DNA from: Ruegeria arenilitoris
GTDB lineage: Bacteria > Pseudomonadota > Alphaproteobacteria > Rhodobacterales > Rhodobacteraceae
DNA length: 64,000 nt
Direction: 5' to 3'
NCBI RefSeq assembly: GCF_013035425.1
Contig: NZ_WQHX01000003.1
Coordinates: 447,001 to 511,000 of the forward strand
Part shown: positions 59,801-64,000 of the stretch, piece after piece
Layout: each line of letters begins with the position of its first letter
Position numbering within the stretch: the first letter of the stretch is position 1
Translations under genes and position numbers: made by a program
Notes under the pieces: model-generated
The model's database searches: none
What the model was told of the DNA's origin: nothing
Seen by the model: the letters and a program-made list of their open reading frames with translations, nothing else

Positions 59801-60437
59801 CACGCACCCACAGGTCCATTATGCCCCCTTCGTTCACCAGGTCATCATCGACCGACTGGATGAAGCACGCATGGGGCTGTGGATGTTCGTATGCAGATTT
59901 TGATTTGGTCAGTTTACCAGTTTTGTAGTCAACATAGTGGTGCCCCTGCGCCGGTCCATCGATTCCATATGCCCAGTGAAGACCAGTGTTGAACCACTGC
60001 GGAGAATTTGGTGCGGCGCGCTGCGTTGCCAGCATGTAACGCATTTCGTCAAAGTAGGCGCGAGCGTCTTCTTCGTCTGTGAAGTAGCCGCCTTTCCAGC
60101 CCCAATAGGCCCAAGCGCCCGCCAAACGATCAAAAACCTGCTTGGATGACGTCTCTCCGTCGAATTCCGCATCTTCGGCTGGCACAGAGCGCCACAGAAA
60201 CTCGGGAACGCCCTTTTCTTTTACTTTCTTCAAACGGTTTGGCACACCGGCCTTACGGAAATATTTCTGAGCGATGACATCACTGGCAACCTGGCTCCAG
60301 CTTGACGGAACTTCAATCTCATCTAAACGGAATACGATTGTCCCGTCCGGATTCCGAATCTCGGACGTTGCAGACACAAAATCCAGTTCTGCGTATGCGT
60401 CCTGACCAGGTTTGGTGAATTTTCTCTCAATCTTCAT
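56820..60437 (-). CDS. nrdJ: Adenosylcobalamin-dependent ribonucleotide reductase (class II)
   Basis: A 1205-residue class II reductase making deoxyribonucleotides. Substrate-site and radical residues are in [46 protein letters not shown] and [20 protein letters not shown]. The C-terminal region ([20 protein letters not shown]) precedes a four-Cys zinc-like end [20 protein letters not shown]. This is the long alphaproteobacterial NrdJ form with an extra N-terminal domain. It needs vitamin B12, works with or without oxygen, and uses thioredoxin or similar for reduction. No cobalamin riboswitch was recognised upstream. Confidence 0.93.
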   Translation of the reverse strand: MKIERKFTKPGQDAYAELDFVSATSEIRNPDGTIVFRLDEIEVPSSWSQVASDVIAQKYFRKAGVPNRLKKVKEKGVPEFLWRSVPAEDAEFDGETSSKQVFDRLAGAWAYWGWKGGYFTDEEDARAYFDEMRYMLATQRAAPNSPQWFNTGLHWAYGIDGPAQGHHYVDYKTGKLTKSKSAYEHPQPHACFIQSVDDDLVNEGGIMDLWVREARLFKYGSGTGTNFSHLRADGEALSGGGKSSGLMGFLKIGDRAAGAIKSGGTTRRAAKMVIVDADHPDIEQFIEWKVIEEQKVASIVAGSKMHEKMLNGIFEAIRSWDGAQEDAHDPKKNISLKSAVRAAKKVAIPETYIKRVLDYAKQGHDSIEFPTYDTDWDSEAYSSVSGQNSNNSIRVTNAFLTAVEKDADWELINRTDGKVAKTVKARDLWEKVGHAAWACADPGIQFHDTVNEWHTCPEDGEIRGSNPCSEYMFLDDTACNLASMNLLTFLKDGEFQSADYMHAARLWTLTLEISVTMAQFPSKEIAKLSYDFRTLGLGYANIGGLLMNMGYSYDSDEGRSICGALTAIMTGVAYATSAEIAGELGPFKGYERNADHMLRVIRNHRRAAQGVTEGYENLAVKPVALDHQNCPDKRLVDLAMSAWDEALSLGEKNGYRNAQATVIAPTGTIGLVMDCDTTGIEPDFALVKFKKLAGGGYFKIINRSVPSALEKLGYSSSQIEEIVSYAVGHGTIGNAPGINHTSLTGHGFGPNELGKVDAALESAFDIRFVFNQWTLGEDFCTGVLGIPATKLNDPTFDLLRHLGFSKADIDAANDHVCGTMTLEGAPHLKEEHYAIFDCANPCGKKGKRFLGVDSHITMMAAAQSFISGAISKTINMPNDATIEDCQKAYELSWSLGVKANALYRDGSKLSQPLAAALVEDDDEAAEVLESGSTQEKAVVLAEKVIEKVVVKEMIRSHREKLPHRRKGYTQKAIVGGHKVYLRTGEFEDGKLGEIFIDMHKEGAGFRAMMNNFAIAVSVGLQYGVPLEEFVDAFTFTKFEPAGMVQGNDSIKNATSILDYIFRELAVSYLDRTDLAHVKPEGATFDDIGKGEEEGVSNISEISDSAASKSLEVLKQISSTGYLRKRLPQDLMVLNGGQAGVEGITETAVQFEATTETTVASNMDARTKAKMQGYEGDPCGECGNYTLVRNGTCMKCNTCGATSGCS

Positions 60438-60685
60438 GTCCGCTGCCCCCGGGCAATTATTTTAAGTTTCCGGCACTTTTAATTAGTTTTGCGGAGTGCC
60501 GCCCGCTGCCGTCAGAATTTTGGGCACAAAAGACCAACCGCTGTTCATAACAGCGCAAAACCGCAAAAACGGTTGCACGTAGATAGGTATGCATTAGTCC
60601 CTCGCCCGTCGCCTTTTTCCAGTCATTATCTACTAGATTTAGTGGCGCATGCTTCGGCCTATACAATCTGACGTATCTTGCCATA

Positions 60686-60738
60686 GTTGGTCAACGGACT
60701 TTTTTGAGATTTTTGGAATCTTTTCTGTTGACCAACTC
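60686..60738. promoter_or_regulatory. 11-bp inverted repeat with AT-rich centre upstream of nrdJ
   Basis: AGTTGGTCAAC (60686-60696) and GTTGACCAACT (60728-60738) are perfect inverted repeats separated by 31 T-rich bases. They lie in the 535-base divergent region between nrdJ and the lipoprotein gene at 60973, about 250 bases from each start. No gene is supported in 60438-60972. A second imperfect symmetry, CCACTA/TAGTAG, occurs near 60630-60645 on the nrdJ side, where an NrdR site might be expected. Confidence 0.4.
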
Positions 60739-60972
60739 AGAGAGATCGGCGGGAACCTGCCGGCGCGCGATTCCTCCACAGGTCTTCCTAAGGCTGCCGG
60801 ACAAGGACTTACCGAATTGGCAAATGGAATTCTCGTTTTTTGTGCCACGGTTACGAGCAAATGATCACCTAACGCACAATTAACGAACGTCACAGAGAAT
60901 CATCGCGGCGCATCCAAAACACATGCAATAGTCAAAGGAACAGATAAAAAGTGCCTTGGGACCGATTTCAAC

Positions 60973-61407
60973 ATGCGTACATTGCGAACACTTCCCGCTC
61001 TGGCCCTGATCGTGTCCTGTACAACACAAGATAATCCAATTGGAACACGCAGTGCGCAGTTCACTGACTATCCAAAGCAAATGTTCAGCTCGTTCCAAAC
61101 GCAGTGCGACGGTCCCGGAGAAGACTATTTGCGGATGGGAAAAGGCAGTTTTGAATGCCGTGAACAATTGCCACCCGAGGCAACTGCATATCTGATTCTG
61201 TCCTTCGACGGTCACCCTCGGGATTTGCCAAGAATCGTTACACGATTAAGTTCGACCAAAAACCAGCTGGGATATCGCGTCGATGCGGATCTATTCTTTC
61301 TGGTTCCACAGAAAGATGGAACTACTCTTAGAGTTCCGGTTCAAAGCGAGACATTAGATAAGGATTTTAGCCAACTATATGTGCGGTTCGGCGGAATGCC
61401 CATTTAG
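60973..61407 (+). CDS. Lipoprotein of unknown function
   Basis: A 144-residue protein with a signal peptide and lipobox LALIVSC (cysteine at residue 16). The mature part contains two further cysteines (QTQCDGPGEDYL and SFECREQLPP), about 20 residues apart, and a beta-rich second half (AYLILSFDGHPRDLPRIVTR, LFFLVPQKDG). I do not recognise the family. It stands alone between the nrdJ divergent region and tRNA-Pro. Its last codons form one arm of a strong inverted repeat. Confidence 0.7.
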   Translation: MRTLRTLPALALIVSCTTQDNPIGTRSAQFTDYPKQMFSSFQTQCDGPGEDYLRMGKGSFECREQLPPEATAYLILSFDGHPRDLPRIVTRLSSTKNQLGYRVDADLFFLVPQKDGTTLRVPVQSETLDKDFSQLYVRFGGMPI

Positions 61408-61421
61408 GCACATATAGTTGG
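61371..61421. terminator. 14-bp inverted repeat overlapping the lipoprotein stop codon
   Basis: CCAACTATATGTGC (61371-61384) and GCACATATAGTTGG (61408-61421) are perfectly complementary, with 23 bases between that include the end of the coding sequence and its TAG. No T run follows. It may act as an mRNA-stabilising or transcription-ending hairpin between the lipoprotein gene and the convergent tRNA-Pro gene. Confidence 0.55.
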
Positions 61422-61425
61422 AAAG

Positions 61426-61502
61426 TGGTCGGGGCGGCAGGATTCGAACCTACGACCCCCTGTACCCAAAACAGGTGCGCTACCAGACTGCGCCACGCCC
61501 CG
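61426..61502 (-). tRNA. tRNA-Pro (TGG)
   Basis: On the minus strand it begins CGGGGCGTGGCGCAGTCTGG and ends GAATCCTGCCGCCCCGACCA. The acceptor stem CGGGGCG pairs with CGCCCCG. The anticodon loop TTTGGGT gives anticodon TGG in a CCTGT/ACAGG stem, the T loop is TTCGAAT, and CCA is encoded. 77 bases. Confidence 0.95.
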
Positions 61503-61545
61503 GACCGTGCGCCTTCCTAACGATGCCATTCGGATTTGAAAAGCC

Positions 61546-62013
61546 CTAACAAGGCCAAATTGCAGGACCTTGCGAAAAAACTTCATGCCGCATCTGGGTT
61601 CCGGGGCGAATAGCATACCGCGCAGCAAGCCCGGCATTGATTTCCAGCACAGTGTAGACCGAATCACCACCTTCAATGGGCGTCAGGTCACCAGGAATTG
61701 CGCCTTCGTGCACATGAGTGACGTTACCAGCGCGATCCGTAAAAATCATGTCCAACGGGATGAGCGTGTTTTTCATCCAAAAAGCAACCGGTTGCGGAGG
61801 ATCGAATACAAACAACATCCCTGCCCGATTGGGCAGACTTTCTCGAAACATCAAACCTTGTGAACGCTCTTGAGGGGTTTTGGCCAATTCGACATCGAAT
61901 CGCACTTGGGCCTGAGAATTCCGCAGTTCAACCTGGTCAGCGCGACATTCCGCTACGGCCATCGAACCGATAATCGAAAGAAGCATCGCGAAAGCCGGGA
62001 GGAATTTCTTCAT
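61546..62013 (-). CDS. DUF192-family exported protein
   Basis: 155 residues from the ATG at 62013 with a signal peptide (MKKFLPAFAMLLSIIGSMAV). DUF192 blocks are clear: FDVELAKTPQERSQGLMFRE, GMLFVFDPPQPVAFWMKNTL (then IPLDMIF) and VLEINAGLAARYAIRPG. Function is unknown; the family is widespread and found outside the cytoplasm. It lies 8 bases downstream of the cold-shock gene on the same strand, so they probably share a transcript. Confidence 0.87.
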   Translation of the reverse strand: MKKFLPAFAMLLSIIGSMAVAECRADQVELRNSQAQVRFDVELAKTPQERSQGLMFRESLPNRAGMLFVFDPPQPVAFWMKNTLIPLDMIFTDRAGNVTHVHEGAIPGDLTPIEGGDSVYTVLEINAGLAARYAIRPGTQMRHEVFSQGPAIWPC

Positions 62014-62021
62014 TCCGGTGA

Positions 62022-62549
62022 TCAGCCGTTCAGGGCTGCCTCCCAAGCCAAAACCTGAGCGGCCATACGCCCACGCTTGCCATCAATGACTCGCATTGCA
62101 AGAGCTTCACCCGGTTGCAAGTCCGCCAACCCCGACCGGCGCAAAACCTCAATATGAAGAAATACATCTTCATTACTGCCAAACACATTGGCAAACCCAA
62201 ATCCTTTGCCCTTATCGAACCACTTGACGCGTGCCGCCTCTAGCGGGGTTTGCGCAATCAAATCCGGATCCAACTCGGCAAAATCAGCCAGCATTAAAGT
62301 TTCAGCCCGATCCGGCGGATCCACTGAAATAACTTCAACGGCCTGAACACCGCGGTCCGTACGGTGGGTCATGATTTCGATGCCTGCGCCATCCGCAACC
62401 GAGCTTTGCCCAAAATTACGCAGAACATTCACATGCAGCAGAATGTCGGGCCCACCTTCATTGGACACAACAAATCCGTAACCCTTAGCAGGGTCGAACC
62501 ATTTGACGTGTCCACGAACGCGGTACATGCTGCTCATATCTTCTGGCAC
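62022..62549 (-). CDS. Cold-shock protein with two CSD domains
   Basis: A 175-residue RNA/DNA-binding protein with two cold-shock domains. The first has GHVKWFDPAKGYGFVVSNEG and DILLHVNVLR (RNP1 and RNP2 equivalents). The second has ARVKWFDKGKGFGFANVFGS and DVFLHIEVLRRSG. The double-domain form is typical of alphaproteobacterial CspA relatives. The start is a GTG at 62549; an ATG four codons later is an alternative. Expected role: RNA chaperone. Confidence 0.87.
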   Translation of the reverse strand: MPEDMSSMYRVRGHVKWFDPAKGYGFVVSNEGGPDILLHVNVLRNFGQSSVADGAGIEIMTHRTDRGVQAVEVISVDPPDRAETLMLADFAELDPDLIAQTPLEAARVKWFDKGKGFGFANVFGSNEDVFLHIEVLRRSGLADLQPGEALAMRVIDGKRGRMAAQVLAWEAALNG

Positions 62550-62670
62550 TGTGTTCCCATCACGAAATTTAGCAAATCGTCAGGGGTCTGTTGTTGATGC
62601 AAATGAATTGCAATTTCAAGTCGAAAAAAATCTATGATTTCGGGCTTTTGCATTTCGCTGCGCATGACTG

Positions 62671-63276
62671 TCATGGATTCAACCTCTGCACTTGCCACTC
62701 GGAACCGGGGGCAGTTCTGCGCCACTGAAAACGGTCGTGCAACCTGAAAGCGCCATCTGCCCAGAACTCTATCTCCACTGGAATCAGCCTGTACCCGCCC
62801 CAAAAGTCCGGGCGTGGCGGGTTGGGTCCGAATTTGGTAGTAACTTTGGCCACTTCCGCCATCAATGCGGCCCTGCTCGTTAGCGGCGCAGACTGTCGTG
62901 ATGCCCACGCACCCAGACGGCTTTTGAGAGAACGCGAGGCGTAATATTCGTCTGCTTGTGGTCCGTCTTCGCGCGTGATTGTGCCACGTACCCGAATTTG
63001 ACGCCGTAGTGATTTCCAATGCATCACGAATGCCGCCTTTCCAGACTCATCAAGCTCGCCTGCCTTAGTGCTATGGTAATTTGTATAGAAAACAAAGGCA
63101 TCTTCCTCGATTTCTTTCAACAAAACCATTCGAACATTTGGTAAGCCACTTGAATCTACGGTTGCCAACGCAATCGCATTTGGGTCATTAGGTTCGGTCT
63201 TTTCAGCTTCCTCCAGCCACCGTCCCGCAATGCTAAACGGATCGGTGCCAGCGAAAATGCCACTTTGCTCGTTCAT
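62671..63276 (-). CDS. pdxH: Pyridoxamine 5'-phosphate oxidase
   Basis: 201 residues from the ATG at 63276, with CAGGGG placed correctly upstream. An FMN-dependent enzyme making pyridoxal 5'-phosphate. The blocks are [72 protein letters not shown] and the end [20 protein letters not shown]. Length matches the family. It is divergent from fabI. Confidence 0.92.
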   Translation of the reverse strand: MNEQSGIFAGTDPFSIAGRWLEEAEKTEPNDPNAIALATVDSSGLPNVRMVLLKEIEEDAFVFYTNYHSTKAGELDESGKAAFVMHWKSLRRQIRVRGTITREDGPQADEYYASRSLKSRLGAWASRQSAPLTSRAALMAEVAKVTTKFGPNPPRPDFWGGYRLIPVEIEFWADGAFRLHDRFQWRRTAPGSEWQVQRLNP

Positions 63277-63411
63277 TTCCATCCCCTGGAAATAATTGTT
63301 CCCGACACTAAGGCGAGAACCCGCTACGAGCAAGAGTGCATGGCCTTGATGCAAGGCAATCAATGGCATAAACCAATCCAACACAACGCGAAGACAGGCG
63401 GAGAACCGAAC

Positions 63412-64000
63412 ATGTCAAATCAGTTGATGGCCGGAAAACGCGGCCTCATCATGGGACTGGCCAATGACAAATCAATCGCATGGGGAATAGCTCGGGCTCT
63501 GTCCGAAGCTGGAGCCGAGCTTGCCTTCTCATATCAAGGTGATGCTTTAAAAAAACGGGTTGATCCATTGGCGGCACAGCTCGGAAGCGAAATCGTCCTA
63601 CCCTGCGACGTCAGCGATGAAAGCTCGATCAACGACCTTTTCAATGCGCTTGAAAAAACCTGGGGCAAGTTGGACTTTGTTGTTCACGCGATTGGTTTTT
63701 CGGACAAGAACGAACTTCGCGGTCGCTACGTCGACACCAGCCGCGCAAATTTTAACCTGACAATGGATGTATCGGTCTATTCGTTCACAGCTGTAATGCA
63801 GCGAGCCGAAAAACTGATGGGTGAAGGCGGCAGCGCAATTACCTTGACCTATTACGGAGCTGAGCAGGTGATGCCGCATTACAACGTAATGGGTATCGCC
63901 AAGGCGGCTTTGGAGGCATCGGTCAAATACTTGGCCGAGGATTTGGGCAAGGACGGCATCCGCGTGAACTCGATTTCCGCCGGCCCAATCAAGACTCTGG
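63412..64000 (+). CDS. fabI: Enoyl-[acyl-carrier-protein] reductase (NADH), cut by window end
   Basis: The first about 196 residues of FabI, the last reductive step of fatty-acid elongation. It is an atypical short-chain dehydrogenase: [20 protein letters not shown] is the variant nucleotide loop, [20 protein letters not shown] follows, and [20 protein letters not shown] carries the catalytic Tyr-x6-Lys. [11 protein letters not shown] lies at the edge. The ATG is at 63412; the C-terminus is outside the window. Confidence 0.93.
   Translation, partial: MSNQLMAGKRGLIMGLANDKSIAWGIARALSEAGAELAFSYQGDALKKRVDPLAAQLGSEIVLPCDVSDESSINDLFNALEKTWGKLDFVVHAIGFSDKNELRGRYVDTSRANFNLTMDVSVYSFTAVMQRAEKLMGEGGSAITLTYYGAEQVMPHYNVMGIAKAALEASVKYLAEDLGKDGIRVNSISAGPIKTL

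Noticed and set aside
60438..60700. Cobalamin riboswitch upstream of nrdJ
   Set aside because: Looked for the conserved B12-box core and did not see it; only inverted repeats were found.
62534..63019. 161-codon minus-strand frame
   Set aside because: Mostly an alternative-frame reading of pdxH; pdxH motifs are in the other frame.

Overview
The window looks like chromosome of a marine alphaproteobacterium of the Roseobacter group (Rhodobacteraceae). This is inferred from gene content and order: matA-matB, the citramalate synthase/cysS pair, an MttB-family methyltransferase near a B12-dependent ribonucleotide reductase (nrdJ), a two-domain cold-shock protein, pdxH and fabI. No 16S gene is present, so genus cannot be stated.

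Layout. (1) 1-1.8 kb: end of matA and complete matB (malonate to acetyl-CoA). (2) About 1.8-12.7 kb: accessory DNA rich in gene remnants (a cyclase C-terminus, an AraC-type regulator, the tail of an assimilatory nitrate reductase fused head-to-head with the tail of an exopolysaccharide tyrosine kinase, an amidohydrolase tail). Intact genes include an ExoY-type sugar transferase, a His/Met-rich exported protein with a divergent Crp/Fnr regulator, a Slam (type XI secretion) gene with its TbpB-like surface lipoprotein, and an exported D-aminoacylase-like amidohydrolase. (3) 12.7-42.0 kb: a 29-kb segment bracketed by a perfect 59-bp direct repeat, one copy of which is the 3' part of an intact tRNA-Leu(CAA) beside a tyrosine recombinase. 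Phage/plasmid-type genes sit at both ends (12.8-13.8 kb; 35-42 kb with a superfamily-3 helicase/primase, an AlpA-like gene and integrase). The middle carries three intact class III nucleotide cyclases, an orphan solute-binding protein beside a sensor cyclase, a membrane-anchored Mrr nuclease, a sulfotransferase, an arylsulfatase, a CcdA/thioredoxin pair and several hypothetical or broken genes. (4) 42-64 kb: dense housekeeping DNA: DedA, DsbB, HNH, RluE-like, AlkA, esterase, MFS, NDUFAF6-like, cimA, cysS, aminotransferase, MttB-like, nrdJ, tRNA-Pro, DUF192, CspA-like, pdxH, fabI (cut by the window end).

A family of hairpin-forming intergenic repeats (stem GTCYGCTT / AAGCRGAC around a loop reading GGGCTCG or its complement) occurs at about twelve places between 2 and 35 kb and was not seen right of 35 kb, which marks the accessory half of the window. 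No CRISPR array, rRNA operon or intact insertion sequence was recognised. All functions are read from motifs and family resemblance by eye; no database search was run.
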